64,000 nt of DNA. Source: Pseudomonas viridiflava (lineage in GTDB: Bacteria; Pseudomonadota; Gammaproteobacteria; Pseudomonadales; Pseudomonadaceae). How positions within the stretch are numbered: the stretch's first letter is position 1; each line of letters starts with the position of its first letter. The notes beneath the pieces were generated by a model. That model was not told the origin of the DNA. It worked only from the letters and a program-made list of their open reading frames with translations, and did not search any database. Position numbers and translations under genes: made by a program. Of the stretch, positions 20,301-32,827 are shown one piece after another. The stretch is taken from assembly GCF_900573885.1 (NCBI RefSeq), contig NZ_UPSE01000205.1, positions 54,991-118,990 of the forward strand, in the 5' to 3' direction.

Positions 20301-20879
20301 GGCGTGGATGTGGCAAGCGGCTTGCGGCGAGTGCTGGGCAAGCCGGAGCTTTACCAGCGCCTGCTGGTGAAATTCGCCGCCAGCCAGAAAGATTTCACCG
20401 CGCAACTGCGATTGGCTTTGAACCAAGGCGAGGGAGAAGCTGCCGAACGTCTCGCCCACAGCCTCAAGGGTCTGGCCGGCAACCTCGGCGCCGTGGATTT
20501 GCAGGCGCAAGCCGCGTTGCTGGAAACCGCCCTGAAAGACGCCTTCGCCAGTGATGAGCTGCAACCGTTGATCAGCGACGTCAGCGAAAGCCTCGACGTG
20601 TTGCTGCAGGCCATCGCCGCGCAGTGGCCAGCGCAAGTCTATGAAGCGGCAGTGGCGGTAGACCCGAACACTCTGAACGCGGTGTGTCAGGAGCTGGCGG
20701 GCCTGTTTGCCCACGACGATCCACGTGCGGGCAAAGTCTTTGAAGCGCAGGCGGGTCTGTTACGCAGCGCCTTCGATGGTGATTATCCGCCGCTGGCCGA
20801 GGCGGTTCGCTGCTACGATTTTGAACAGGCCCTGACGTTATTGCGGCAAACCAGTGAACAGCGCGGTCTGAGCCTCTAG
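17361..20879 (+). CDS. BvgS/EvgS-like hybrid sensor histidine kinase
   Basis: A 1172-residue multidomain sensor. Order: signal peptide (1-22), periplasmic SBP_bac_3 domain (about 35-255), one membrane segment (about 268-290), PAS (about 308-430), HisKA with phospho-histidine H457 in [11 protein letters not shown], HATPase with N and G boxes ([15 protein letters not shown]), receiver 1 (D746), receiver 2 (D892), and Hpt (H1033 in AHSLKG). All phosphorelay residues are present. There is a single periplasmic Venus-flytrap domain where BvgS has two. The ligand may be an amino acid or other polar solute. The response regulator gene follows 29 bases on. Confidence 0.93.
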   Translation: MGGCKAWLVGLLVALCAVQAWAAPLQLNSEERAWVQAHPVVRVGVQRGGWEPFDVMGEQGQHTGISGDYLALLGQRLGIRFETVQFDDWNATLAALGTGQVDMLPSVAQTPEREGRMAFTDSYLTSNSLIFTRHESPIRNTQDLAGKRVAIERGYVTEGLLRAAVPLAQVIEVGSAEEALRTVSSGGADAYVGNMIVASYLIRKLSLANLELRGESGLLRSELHFAVRRDWPQLVGVLDKALDSLEREEHDQILDRWLPPLTAFSWQGLFAVGWPYLLGVVVALVVVVLWNRHLRTQIRQRQLAEAEVVRQRSTLLAIINAIPDPIWFKDIQGRYLGINQACADLFGQSSEQVLGKRDHELLNIEWASKREEHDYTALTRDGTYESEGRVRYPDGHWVVFDTLRTIFRDDRGVPLGLVGVSRDITARKQAEAAMADAKELAEEAARLKSDFLANMSHEIRTPMNAIIGMAHLVQKTELAPRQRSYIEKIQQASGHLLGVINDILDFSKIEAGKLGIEHIDFNLQQVLENVANLIGEKVAGKHLELVFNLDPKLPLQLVGDPLRIGQILINYANNAVKFTERGEIELLIRAEQQDADQVQVYFAVRDTGIGISHDQLERLFESFQQADSSTTRKYGGTGLGLAICKRLAEAMGGRVGVQSQAGRGSLFWCRLPLGISAHKQQVLQAQPSLRGRRVLVVDDNDSARRVLHDMLVGMSFRVETAVSGSAALRQVQLADQRQPFDLVLLDWQMPDMDGIETARQLQQIGLQAQPRLLMVTAHGREEVLHEARQVGVDDVLLKPLNPSVLLDAVVTSLASHSAPGPAGVAPATVGEALPKLAGKRVLLVEDNELNREVACGLLEESGLQIEQAEDGAQAVDIMLAKGEGYFDAVLMDMQMPVLDGLAATRRLRAEAQFAHLPIIAMTANALPADRERCLDAGMDDHLGKPLDPDLLWRTLARWLRVDPGPASTEPTAAPQTWHLPGVDVASGLRRVLGKPELYQRLLVKFAASQKDFTAQLRLALNQGEGEAAERLAHSLKGLAGNLGAVDLQAQAALLETALKDAFASDELQPLISDVSESLDVLLQAIAAQWPAQVYEAAVAVDPNTLNAVCQELAGLFAHDDPRAGKVFEAQAGLLRSAFDGDYPPLAEAVRCYDFEQALTLLRQTSEQRGLSL

Positions 20880-20908
20880 CGCTCAGCCGAGAACGACAGG
20901 AGATGGGC

Positions 20909-22099
20909 ATGGACGGAATACTTGACCGACCGGAGCAGCCGCTGGTGCTGGTGGTGGACGACACCCCGGAAAACCTGGAGCTGATGAGCGAACTGCTGCT
21001 GCCGACCTACCGGGTCAAGGTGGCCAGCTCGGGGCTCAAAGCACTGCGCATCGCCATCAGCAGCCCGCCGCCAGACCTGATTCTGCTCGACATCATGATG
21101 CCGCTCATGGACGGCTATGAAGTGTGCCGTCGGCTCAAGGCCGATGCGCAGACCCGGGATATTCCGGTGATATTTCTCACCGCCAAGACCGAGCTGGCCG
21201 ACGAGCAACACGGCTTCAACCTGGGCGCCGTGGATTACATCACCAAGCCCATCAGCCCGCCGCTGGTGCTGGCGCGCGTCAAAGCGCAACTGCAGCTCAA
21301 AGCCAGCGCCGATTTCCTGCGCGACAAAAGCGAATACCTGGAACTGGAAGTGCGCCGTCGCACCCGGGATATCGAAAAGCTGCAGGACGTCACCATCGAA
21401 GCCATGGCCAGCCTGGCGCGCATGCGTGAAAACCCGGGCGGCGGTCACTTCGCCCGCATCGAACCGTACATGGTCGAGCTGGCCAGTGCGCTGGCGCGGC
21501 AACAACCGGCGCTTGCCGATGAACTGACGCCCACGCGCATTTCACGCCTGGGCAAGTCTGCATTGCTGCACGGCATCGGCCGACTTACCTTGCCCGACCG
21601 TATCCTGCACAGCCTGGTACCGCTTGAGCCGGCAGACATTGAAGTGCTGCACCGCCATGCCGTCGCCGGCTACCACGCCTTGCAAGCCGCCGAAGACAAA
21701 CTGGGCAGCACCGAAAGTTTTCTCAGTGACGCCAAGCACATCCTGCACAGCCAGTACGAGCACTGGGACGGCAGCGGTTACCCACAAGGCCTGCGCGGCG
21801 AACAGATTCCGCTGCCGGCGCGGCTGATGGCCGTGGTCGGTCGCTACGAAGAGCTCACCGCCCACCATCCGTACCGACAAACCAGCAGCCACGCCGAAGC
21901 GGTGGAACGCATCAGCGCCGCCAGCGGCACCGAGTTCGACCCGATGATCGTGCTGGCCTTTCTCGGCGCCGCCGACGAATTCTGCAGCCTGGCGCTGGGG
22001 TTGGCTGATGACTCCGAAGCCATCAATACCGATCTGCAGCGGCTGGACGAATCATTTGGCGAGACGATTGAACTGACCCTGCCGCAAGAGCCTGCCTAA
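20909..22099 (+). CDS. Response regulator with degenerate HD-GYP domain
   Basis: A 396-residue protein with an N-terminal receiver (phospho-acceptor D61 in LILLDIMMP) and a C-terminal HD-GYP-like domain. Active enzymes of this class hydrolyse cyclic-di-GMP using HD, HHE and a later aspartate as metal ligands. Here HD is HG (H221-G222), HHE is QYE (282-284) and AD is VG (310-311), while the WDGSGYP loop (286-292) is kept. Catalysis is therefore unlikely; a binding or partner role is inferred. I used the ATG at 20909, six bases after AGGAG, over the ATG at 20903. It probably forms a pair with the upstream kinase. Confidence 0.88.
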   Translation: MDGILDRPEQPLVLVVDDTPENLELMSELLLPTYRVKVASSGLKALRIAISSPPPDLILLDIMMPLMDGYEVCRRLKADAQTRDIPVIFLTAKTELADEQHGFNLGAVDYITKPISPPLVLARVKAQLQLKASADFLRDKSEYLELEVRRRTRDIEKLQDVTIEAMASLARMRENPGGGHFARIEPYMVELASALARQQPALADELTPTRISRLGKSALLHGIGRLTLPDRILHSLVPLEPADIEVLHRHAVAGYHALQAAEDKLGSTESFLSDAKHILHSQYEHWDGSGYPQGLRGEQIPLPARLMAVVGRYEELTAHHPYRQTSSHAEAVERISAASGTEFDPMIVLAFLGAADEFCSLALGLADDSEAINTDLQRLDESFGETIELTLPQEPA

Positions 22100-22115
22100 A
22101 AACGCAGATGCTTTT

Positions 22116-22194
22116 GTAGGAGCCAGCTTGCTGGCGAACCCTGCAAACTTCGATTGCCGAGGTTTGCAGGGTTCGCCAGCAAGCTGGCTCCTAC
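22116..22194. repeat. REPIN, GTAGGAGCC class
   Basis: Inverted REP pair nearly identical to 2178-2248, with the inner sequence GAACCCTGCAAAC also palindromic. It lies between convergent genes (response regulator and NmrA-like) and could act as a two-way terminator or mRNA end. Confidence 0.85.
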
Positions 22195-22212
22195 GGACAG
22201 AGCAGTTATCGA

Positions 22213-22854
22213 TCAATTCGCCACGGTAAACCGTGCACGCACGTGCTTGGCGTTTTCCAACTCATCGATAATCGCCACGGCCAGGTCTTCCACGCTGATG
22301 CTGGCCGGCCCTTCGCCGTCCATGAGTAGCTGTTCACCGCCAACCCGGTATTTATCGGTACGTACGCCCGGCTTCAGCAGGGCAGGTGGCGACAGGAAGG
22401 TCCAGGCCAACTGCTGTTCTTCGCGCAATTGATTCAGATGCTGGCGTGCGCCCTCGGCGCCATTTTTGTAGGCCGCGGGGAAATCTGGCGTGTCGATCAG
22501 TTGCAGCCCCGGCGCCACGTACAGGCTGCCCGCACCGCCGACCACCAGCAAACGAGCCACGCCGGCCTGTTTGGTCGCCGCCACAATGGCCGCGCTGCCT
22601 TTGAGGAACAGCGGCAGAATGTCGGCCTTGTCCCAGCCCGGATTGAACGCACTGACGACCGCGTCGTGGCCTTTGAGTACGGCGGCCAGCGCGTCGGCGT
22701 TGTAAGCGTCTGCCTTCACCGCTGTCAGCTTGGCGTGGGCTGGCAGTTTCTCGGGGTGTTGAACAATGCCGCTGACGTCGTGGCCACGGTTCAGGGCTTC
22801 CTGCAAAACGGCTGCGCCAACAAAGCCGCCGGCACCGATCAAGGCGATTTTCAT
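22213..22854 (-). CDS. NAD(P)-binding oxidoreductase, NmrA/YwnB-like
   Basis: A 213-residue atypical short-chain oxidoreductase. The Rossmann motif is GAGGFVG at residues 7-13 of MKIALIGAGGFVG; there is no YxxxK catalytic pair, as in NAD(P)H-binding PF13460 proteins. Substrate unknown. The start ATG at 22854 has GGAG ahead. It is divergent from a LysR gene, a layout that usually means the regulator controls it. Confidence 0.82.
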   Translation of the reverse strand: MKIALIGAGGFVGAAVLQEALNRGHDVSGIVQHPEKLPAHAKLTAVKADAYNADALAAVLKGHDAVVSAFNPGWDKADILPLFLKGSAAIVAATKQAGVARLLVVGGAGSLYVAPGLQLIDTPDFPAAYKNGAEGARQHLNQLREEQQLAWTFLSPPALLKPGVRTDKYRVGGEQLLMDGEGPASISVEDLAVAIIDELENAKHVRARFTVAN

Positions 22855-22931
22855 GGGTGTCTCCAAGGTGAGTGATGATCTGGCGTTCATGATCAACGAT
22901 GGATAAAGGTCGGAGAAATAGGCTAAAACGG

Positions 22932-22945
22932 CTTAAACAATTAAG
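22932..22945. promoter_or_regulatory. Candidate LysR binding site
   Basis: CTTAAACAATTAAG, a palindrome with the LysR-type T-N11-A form, in the 103-base divergent gap; a further CTTAAG half-site follows at 22951. Position fits autoregulation and control of the NmrA-like gene. Confidence 0.45.
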
Positions 22946-22957
22946 CAGTGCTTAAGA

Positions 22958-23848
22958 ATGGAACAGCTAAAACGCATGGCCGTGTTCGCCACGGTGGTGG
23001 ACAAAGGTTCTATGGTCGCCGCAGCGGCCGAGCTGGGCATGACCTCATCCGCTGTCAGCCAGCAAATCAGCAAGCTCGAAGCCAGCACCCAGGTCAGCCT
23101 GCTGCACCGCACCACCCGCAAACTGACCCTCACCGAGGCCGGCGCCGCTTTCTACCGCAGTTGCGCGCAGGTGCTGGCGCTGGCGCAGGAGGCCGAGCAG
23201 CGCCTGGTGGAGCTGCGCGATGCGCCAGTGGGCGAGCTTCGTATCACCGCGCCGGTGGGTTTTGCCGGCGGGCGTCTGAGCCAGGCGCTGGCGCCGTTGC
23301 TGGCAGCTCATCGGCAACTGCGCCTGAACGTTATCTATGACGATGAGCAGGTTGACCTGATCGAGCAGCGCATCGACATCGCCGTGCGCGTGGGCCGCCT
23401 GGAAAATTCCAGTCTGATCGCTCGTCATGTGGTCGAGTGGAAAGCCGTGCTGTGCGCCTCGCCGGCCTATCTGGCGCAACACGCGGCCATCGAAACGCCG
23501 GAGCAATTGCCCGACCACGACTGGCTCAGCCTGACCACCCAGCATCTGCCGCAGCAACTTGTGCTGGTAAGCGCCAGCGGCGAAGAGCAGCGGCTGAAAC
23601 TGATGAGCCGCGTCAGCTGCAACAACCTGATCGCGACCCGCGAATTCACCTTGGCGGGCATGGGTTTATCCATACAACCGGAGCCGGAGGTGCGCGGCGA
23701 GCTGGCCAGCGGCCGCCTGCAACGGGTATTGCCCGCCTGGCAGCCGGCGCCCATGCCGATCTATCTGGTCACGCCGCGGCGCGATGCGCAACCGGCCAAG
23801 GTGCGCTATGCCTTGGAAGCGTTGAGACAGAATTTGCAGAAGGGATAG
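22958..23848 (+). CDS. LysR-family transcriptional regulator
   Basis: A 296-residue LTTR. The winged helix-turn-helix is at about residues 1-60 (SMVAAAAELGMTSSAVSQQISKLE), followed by a linker helix and an effector-binding domain. It resembles the CrgA/DhcR-like subgroup often divergent from oxidoreductases. The start at 22958 is very close to the proposed operator and has no strong Shine-Dalgarno. Confidence 0.9.
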   Translation: MEQLKRMAVFATVVDKGSMVAAAAELGMTSSAVSQQISKLEASTQVSLLHRTTRKLTLTEAGAAFYRSCAQVLALAQEAEQRLVELRDAPVGELRITAPVGFAGGRLSQALAPLLAAHRQLRLNVIYDDEQVDLIEQRIDIAVRVGRLENSSLIARHVVEWKAVLCASPAYLAQHAAIETPEQLPDHDWLSLTTQHLPQQLVLVSASGEEQRLKLMSRVSCNNLIATREFTLAGMGLSIQPEPEVRGELASGRLQRVLPAWQPAPMPIYLVTPRRDAQPAKVRYALEALRQNLQKG

Positions 23849-23959
23849 GCGTGCGGGGTCGGCATCTTCCAGCGGCTGTGAGAGGATGGACCCCAGCCGG
23901 CGCTCGCGCCCAGGCATGCCCTTCGACTTCTGGCACATAAGGACCCTTGATAAAAGCTG

Positions 23960-24853
23960 ATGAAGACTCCTAAACGCATTGAACCCCTGATTGAAGATGG
24001 CTTGGTCGATGAGGTGCTGCGCCCGCTCATGAGCGGTAAGGAAGCAGCGGTGTATGTGGTGCGCTGCGGTAAAGAGTTACGTTGTGCCAAGGTCTACAAG
24101 GAAGCCAACAAACGCAGCTTCCGCCAGGCGGCCGAGTATCAGGAAGGCCGCAAAGTGCGCAACAGCCGCGACGCTCGCGCCATGGCCAAGGGCTCCAAGC
24201 ACGGTCGCAAGGAACAGGAAGAAAACTGGCAGAACGCCGAAGTGTCTGCGCTGTTTCGTCTCGCCAGTGCTGGCGTGCGGGTGCCCAAGCCGTTCGACTT
24301 CCTCGACGGCGTACTGCTGATGGAAATGATCGCCGGCGCCGACGGCGATGCCGCGCCACGTTTGAATGACGTGGTGATGGAGCCCGACGAAGCCCGCGAA
24401 TACCACGCCTTTCTGATTCGCCAGATCGTGCTGATGCTGTGCGCCGGTCTGGTTCACGGCGACCTCTCGGAATTCAACGTCCTGCTCGACGCCAACGGCC
24501 CGGTGATCATCGACCTGCCGCAAGCCGTCGACGCCGCCGGCAACAACCACGCCTTCAGCATGCTGGAGCGTGACGTCGGCAACATGGCCGCCTACTTCGG
24601 TCGCTACGCACCGGAGCTCAAGCAAACCCGTTACGCCAAGGAAATGTGGGCGCTGTACGAAGCCGGCACCTTGCACCCGGGCAGTGTCTTGACCGGTGAG
24701 TTTGCCGAAGAAGAAGAGAGTGCTGACGTGGGCGCCGTGATGCGTGAGATCGAGGCTGCGCGCATTGATGAACAGCGCAAACAGGCAGCCCGGGCCGATG
24801 CCGAAGGGCCGGCCAAAAGCGACGAGCCGCCACCACCGCCTTGGTTGCAGTAA
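23960..24853 (+). CDS. RIO-type serine/threonine kinase
   Basis: A 297-residue atypical protein kinase. SGKEAAVYVVR (about 25-35) is the nucleotide-binding loop, HGDLSEFNVLL the catalytic loop (D168, N173) and IIDLPQ the metal-binding aspartate (D185). The insert KGSKHGRKEQEENWQNAE matches the RIO1 flexible loop. The C-terminus is acidic then Pro-rich (PPPPPWLQ). RIO kinases act in ribosome maturation in eukaryotes and archaea; bacterial roles are little studied. No operon partner. Confidence 0.9.
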   Translation: MKTPKRIEPLIEDGLVDEVLRPLMSGKEAAVYVVRCGKELRCAKVYKEANKRSFRQAAEYQEGRKVRNSRDARAMAKGSKHGRKEQEENWQNAEVSALFRLASAGVRVPKPFDFLDGVLLMEMIAGADGDAAPRLNDVVMEPDEAREYHAFLIRQIVLMLCAGLVHGDLSEFNVLLDANGPVIIDLPQAVDAAGNNHAFSMLERDVGNMAAYFGRYAPELKQTRYAKEMWALYEAGTLHPGSVLTGEFAEEEESADVGAVMREIEAARIDEQRKQAARADAEGPAKSDEPPPPPWLQ

Positions 24854-24994
24854 AGAGTCCATCAATTGGGTGGTTGGGTCGGTAGGCGCACCCACCCAAT
24901 CTACCCCCGCCCTACCAATTTTCGCTTCCAGCTGTATCCATACATTCCCTCGCCCACCTGCTAGCGTACGCCCCAGTTTTTCTGGAGCCTCGCC

Positions 24995-25855
24995 ATGCCG
25001 TTACGCCACGCCTTGCTTGCCTTGCTGGTCACCCTGATCTGGGGTGTGAATTTTGTGGTGATCAAGGTCGGCCTGGAAGACTTCCCGCCGCTGCTGTTCT
25101 GCGCGCTGCGCTTTGCCCTGGCGGCGTTGCCGTTGCTGTTCCTGCGCGGGCCGATGCCGGCGCCGTTGTGGCGAATCGTGCAGATTGGCTTGCTGCTCGG
25201 GGTGTTCAAGTTCGGTGTGTTGTTTGTCGGTATGCACCTGGGCATGCCGGCGGGGCTGTCGTCGCTGGTGCTGCAAAGCCAAGTGTTTTTCACCATTCTG
25301 ATCGCCGCCGTCATGCTCGGCGAACGCCCCAGCCACCGTGCCTTGGCGGGCTTGGCATTGGCCGCCAGCGGCCTGGTGTTGATTGGCTGGCAGCGGCCGA
25401 TGGGCGACAGCTTGCTGGCCTTCGCGCTGGTGGTGTTCGCGGCGCTGATGTGGGCCTGCGCCAACATCGCCACCAAGCGCTCGGGCGCCACCGACATGCT
25501 GCGCCTGATCTGCTGGATCAGCCTGATTCCTCCGCTGCCGCTGCTGGCGCTTTCCTATGTATTCGAAGGACCGGACGCCATAAGCCATGCGCTTACTCAT
25601 CTGACGCTGCGTGGCATCGGCGCGCTGCTGTTTATCGCCTTTCTTGCCACCACCGTCGGCTTTGCCATCTGGAGCTTTTTGCTACGGCGTTACCCGGCCA
25701 GCGTGGTCACGCCGTTCGCCCTGGCAGTGCCGGTTTCCGGGCTTCTGGCCGGCTGGCTGCTGCTGGATGAACAGCTCAGCCCGCTGAGCTGGCTGGCGTG
25801 CGCGCTGGTGTTTGTCGGCCTGGCGGTGACGGTATTGCCTAAACGCCGGGCTTGA
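24995..25855 (+). CDS. eamA: EamA O-acetylserine/cysteine exporter-like protein
   Basis: Ten-segment inner-membrane transporter of 286 residues. It resembles E. coli EamA (YdeD) closely in several blocks, such as WGVNFVVIKVGLEDFPPLL, GMPAGLSSLVLQSQVFFTI and WACANI. EamA exports O-acetylserine and cysteine; the substrate here is inferred. Single gene, followed by ftnA 59 bases downstream. Confidence 0.85.
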   Translation: MPLRHALLALLVTLIWGVNFVVIKVGLEDFPPLLFCALRFALAALPLLFLRGPMPAPLWRIVQIGLLLGVFKFGVLFVGMHLGMPAGLSSLVLQSQVFFTILIAAVMLGERPSHRALAGLALAASGLVLIGWQRPMGDSLLAFALVVFAALMWACANIATKRSGATDMLRLICWISLIPPLPLLALSYVFEGPDAISHALTHLTLRGIGALLFIAFLATTVGFAIWSFLLRRYPASVVTPFALAVPVSGLLAGWLLLDEQLSPLSWLACALVFVGLAVTVLPKRRA

Positions 25856-25914
25856 CCGCCCGGTGTTGTCGGCCGAAGCTTTCGGTTCTGGTTTTTTAGT
25901 GCGGGGGAACAGCA

Positions 25915-26379
25915 ATGCAGGGCAATAACGAAGTCGTCGAATACCTCAAGGATCTGCTGCGCGGCGAGTTGTCCGCCCGCGATCAGTATTTCCTGCATTC
26001 GCGCATGTACCAGGACTGGGGCTTCAACAAGCTCTTTGATCGCATCAACCACGAAATGGAAGAAGAAACGCAGCACGCCGATGCGCTGTTGCAACGCATC
26101 CTGTTTCTGGAAAGCACGCCGGACATGACGCCCAAACCCATGTTCCCCGGCCGCACCGTGCCGGAAATGCTGCGCGCCGACCTCAAGCTGGAATACGAAG
26201 TGCGCGCCGCCTTGAGCAAAGGCGTAGCCCTGTGTGAAACCCACAAGGACTACATCAGCCGCGACATTCTGATTCTGCAACTGCAAGACACCGAAGAAGA
26301 CCACGCCTACTGGCTGGAGCAGCAACTCGGCCTGATCGACCGCATTGGTCTGGAAAATTACCTGCAATCGCAGGCGTAA
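25915..26379 (+). CDS. ftnA: Bacterial ferritin (FtnA/BfrA type)
   Basis: Iron-storage protein of 154 residues. Ferroxidase ligands sit in [22 protein letters not shown] and DTEEDHAYW. Residue 52 is threonine, so the methionine that binds haem between subunits in true bacterioferritins is missing. This matches the P. aeruginosa protein first named BfrA and now called FtnA. GGGGGAACAGCA precedes the ATG. Confidence 0.9.
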   Translation: MQGNNEVVEYLKDLLRGELSARDQYFLHSRMYQDWGFNKLFDRINHEMEEETQHADALLQRILFLESTPDMTPKPMFPGRTVPEMLRADLKLEYEVRAALSKGVALCETHKDYISRDILILQLQDTEEDHAYWLEQQLGLIDRIGLENYLQSQA

Positions 26380-26384
26380 AACCC

Positions 26385-26541
26385 GTCGCGGCTAAAGCCG
26401 CTCCCACAGACGGCTAAAACCTGTGGGAGCGGCTCTAGCCGCGATGCTTTTCAAGCGCACCATCTTCCTTTGCAAGGCCCATCGCGGCTAAAGCCGCTCC
26501 CAAAGACGGCGCAAACCTGTGGGAGCGGCTTTAGCCGCGAT
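26385..26541. repeat. Two tandem REPINs, GTGGGAGCGGC class
   Basis: Four REP units as two inverted pairs, 26385-26446 and 26481-26541, repeated in the same direction with a 96-base period including TGCTTTTCAAGC. The array fills the gap between convergent ftnA and cueR and reaches the cueR stop codon. Confidence 0.9.
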
Positions 26542-26546
26542 GCTTT

Positions 26547-26941
26547 TCAAGCACAACACCCCCGCTCCAAATCTTTCAATATCGGACAATCCGGGCGGTC
26601 ATCGCCGTGGCAGCTTTGCGCCAGCTCTTGCAGGGTGTCGCGCAGGCTGGTGAGTTCTTCGATTTTGCGATTCAACTCGTCGATATGATCCCGGGCCAGG
26701 GCTTTCACATCAGCGCTGGCGCGTTGCCGGTCTTGCCACAAGGTCAGCAGTTTGCCGACTTCTTCCAGTGAGAACCCCAGGTCGCGCGAGCGTTTGATAA
26801 ACGCCAGCGTGTGCAGGTCTTGCGGCTGGTAATGGCGATACCCGGCTTCGCTGCGGTGCGCCGGTTGCAGCAGGCCGATGGCTTCGTAGTAGCGGATCAT
26901 CTTGGCGCTCAGGCCCGAGCGTTTTGCCGCTTGGCCAATGT

Positions 26942-26945
<4 letters not shown>
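26547..26945 (-). CDS. cueR: Copper-responsive regulator CueR
   Basis: MerR-family activator of 132 residues. The winged helix-turn-helix is N-terminal ([21 protein letters not shown]). The Cu(I) ligands C112 and C120 lie in [10 protein letters not shown], the same residue numbers as in E. coli CueR, and a CC pair ends the protein. Its ATG overlaps the copA stop by four bases, so it is made from the copA message and induced along with it. Confidence 0.95.
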
Positions 26946-29341
<2,396 letters not shown>

Positions 29342-29368
29342 TGGGCGGTCTCCAGTGAGTACGCCCAT

Positions 29369-29399
29369 AGAATCAACCTTGACCGGAGGGGAAGGTCAA
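29369..29399 (-). promoter_or_regulatory. CueR-type promoter of copA-cueR
   Basis: On the minus strand TTGACC (29394-29399) is followed by a 19-base spacer and GATTCT (29369-29374). The spacer begins TTCCCCT and ends AAGGTT, with CCTT...AAGG symmetry. E. coli PcopA has the same -35, spacer length and TTCCCCTnnnnnnnAAGGTT plan. The overlong spacer is the mark of MerR-type activation. Confidence 0.85.
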
Positions 29400-29461
29400 G
29401 GGGGAGGGTCGGATGGTAACGGCGAAGCGGTGGGGGGACGATCTCCTATTGATCCGAAATT

Positions 29462-29583
29462 CTGGATCCCGAATCGTCGGACCGCCGCCTTCGCGGGGAT
29501 GACGGTGGGAGCATGGAAACCGGGGACCTTTACGAAATGCGCAACCAAAACCTTCGTCATTCCCGCGCAGGCGGGAATCCAGA
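29462..29583. repeat. CATTCCCGC-type inverted element between copA and the SDR gene
   Basis: In the 331-base gap, CTGGATCCCGAATCG...GATGACGG (29462-29505) and CGTCATTCCCGCGCAGGCGG (from 29554) are the two halves of a widespread proteobacterial repeat, here outward-facing and split. Another fragment (GGGATCCAGGC) is near 29618. No gene is seen in the gap. Confidence 0.7.
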
Positions 29584-29672
29584 GTGTTGCGACTTGCACC
29601 GATCCATCCAACATTCGGGATCCAGGCTTTCGGATGAATCGGTACCCGTCGCAACGCCTACAACCGCGACCG

Positions 29673-31223
<1,551 letters not shown>

Positions 31224-31231
<8 letters not shown>

Positions 31232-31886
31232 AATCAAAACCTCGTTTGGCGCCGAAGCGGCCGGCCCATTTGAGTGCCAGTTCCAGGCCGATGCTGATCA
31301 ACCAATAGAGGATGATCACCAGCACAAACGCCTGGGTTGGGATGAAGTAGGTGGACTGCGCCGAATTGGCGGCGGCCGTCAGTTCCTGCACGGTGATGAT
31401 GGTCAGGAAGGCGGTGTCTTTGAGCGCAATGATCAATTGGTTGCCCAGCAATGGCCGGGTCTTGATCACCAGCTGCGGCAGAATAATCCGCCAAAACAGC
31501 CAGCCCGGTGTAAAGCCATGGGCCTTGGCCGCCTCCACGTAACCGGCCGGCATCACCAGGCGGCTGCCGCGCAGAATTTCGCCAAAGTAGGCCGCGTGGT
31601 AAATCACCAGCGCAATAAACCCGGCAGTCCAGGCATCCAGGCGCACGCCCAGTTGCGGCAAACCGTAGTAGAGCAAATAGGCCAGAATCAGAAACGGCAG
31701 GGTGCGCATCAGGTTCATCAAGGCGCGAATCACCCAGGCGATACGGTCGCCTTCTTCCAGGCGATACACCGCCAGGCAGCCCAGCACAAACGCGCACAGC
31801 GTCGACAACACGAACAGCACCAGCGTGCCGATCAGGCCATTAACGAAGGTCTCGCGCGCTTCCCACAAAATCGTCCATTCGGTCAT
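31224..31886 (-). CDS. Polar amino-acid ABC transporter permease 2
   Basis: A 220-residue inner-membrane permease with about five segments and the HisM-type coupling loop EAAKAHGFTPGWLFWRIILP. It pairs with the next permease to form the channel. Thirteen bases separate it from permease 1. Confidence 0.9.
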
Positions 31887-31898
31887 GGCGAGCCTCCC

Positions 31899-32540
31899 TT
31901 ACATGGCCAGTCGGTTGGCTTTCTTTTCCGCCATCGCTTGCAGCTTGAGCAGCACGCTGATGATCAGCATGTACAACAAAGCGGCGCACAGAATGGGCGG
32001 CAGCGGTTCGTAGGTGACGGCGGAAATACGGTTGGTCACGCGGGTGAGATCGACAATGCCGATCACCGCAATTGCCGGGCTGCCCTTGATCAGAAACGAC
32101 ATCTCATTGACCAGCCCGGGCAGGCTGCTGGTAATCATCTGCGGCAGCATGATGCGGCGGAAAAACACCCCGCCCGTCATGCCGCAGGCCAGTGCGGCTT
32201 CGCGCTGATCGCGGGAAAAACTCATAAACGCCGCGCGCCAGATTTCCGCATTGAAGGCGGCGGTGTTCAACGTCATGGCGACGATGGCCGCCGTGTTGCG
32301 GTTCATATTGACGCCGAACATTGGCGCCGACAGAAACAGGAACAACACAAAGGTCACCAGCGGCGTGGCGCGGGCCAGGCTGATGTAGAGCACCAGCAAC
32401 TGCTCCACAAACGGAATTTTGGCCATGCGCAACAGCGCCACGCCAAGACCCAACACAACACCGATGGAAATGGCGATACCGCAGAGCCACAACGTGGTCC
32501 AGGCGCCTTCCAACAGCAACAACCAGGCTTGAGCGTTCAT
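31899..32540 (-). CDS. Polar amino-acid ABC transporter permease 1
   Basis: A 213-residue permease. The coupling loop reads REAALACGMTGGVFFRRIMLP, which departs from the usual EAA motif but keeps its glycine and proline. Typical TM plan of PAAT-family permeases. A repeat-bearing 287-base gap separates it from the binding-protein gene. Confidence 0.9.
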   Translation of the reverse strand: MNAQAWLLLLEGAWTTLWLCGIAISIGVVLGLGVALLRMAKIPFVEQLLVLYISLARATPLVTFVLFLFLSAPMFGVNMNRNTAAIVAMTLNTAAFNAEIWRAAFMSFSRDQREAALACGMTGGVFFRRIMLPQMITSSLPGLVNEMSFLIKGSPAIAVIGIVDLTRVTNRISAVTYEPLPPILCAALLYMLIISVLLKLQAMAEKKANRLAM

Positions 32541-32688
32541 GCCTCGGCTCCTTATTTACAACGGGGGTTAATGCGAGCCAGACCGGGGTGGTTTTCAAGG
32601 CTTGGGGAAACAGAAGCAAAGCGGGGGCCAGGTGGTGGGTGATGGCGGTGTTGCCGCTCCAGTCATACAAAAATCGCGACCCCACTCT

Positions 32689-32795
32689 CCGTCATTCCCG
32701 CGCAGGCGGGAATCCAGTATCTGTCAGGAGAACGGTGCATGACGGACCATCCTGGATCCCGAATCGTCGGACCGCCGCCTTCGCGAGGATGACGG
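32689..32795. repeat. CATTCCCGC-type inverted element inside the ABC operon
   Basis: CCGTCATTCCCGCGCAGGCGG (start 32689) and CTGGATCCCG...GAGGATGACGG (32752-32795) face each other and can form a long imperfect hairpin. It lies between the binding-protein gene and permease 1, the place where REP hairpins set differential expression in the E. coli mal operon. Confidence 0.75.
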
Positions 32796-32827
32796 AGTTA
32801 AAGGGAATAACGGTGGCGAGCGCCTCC

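Noticed and set aside
26385..26541. CRISPR-like spaced repeats
   Set aside because: Only two 96-base units made of inverted REP pairs, no unique spacers and no cas genes.
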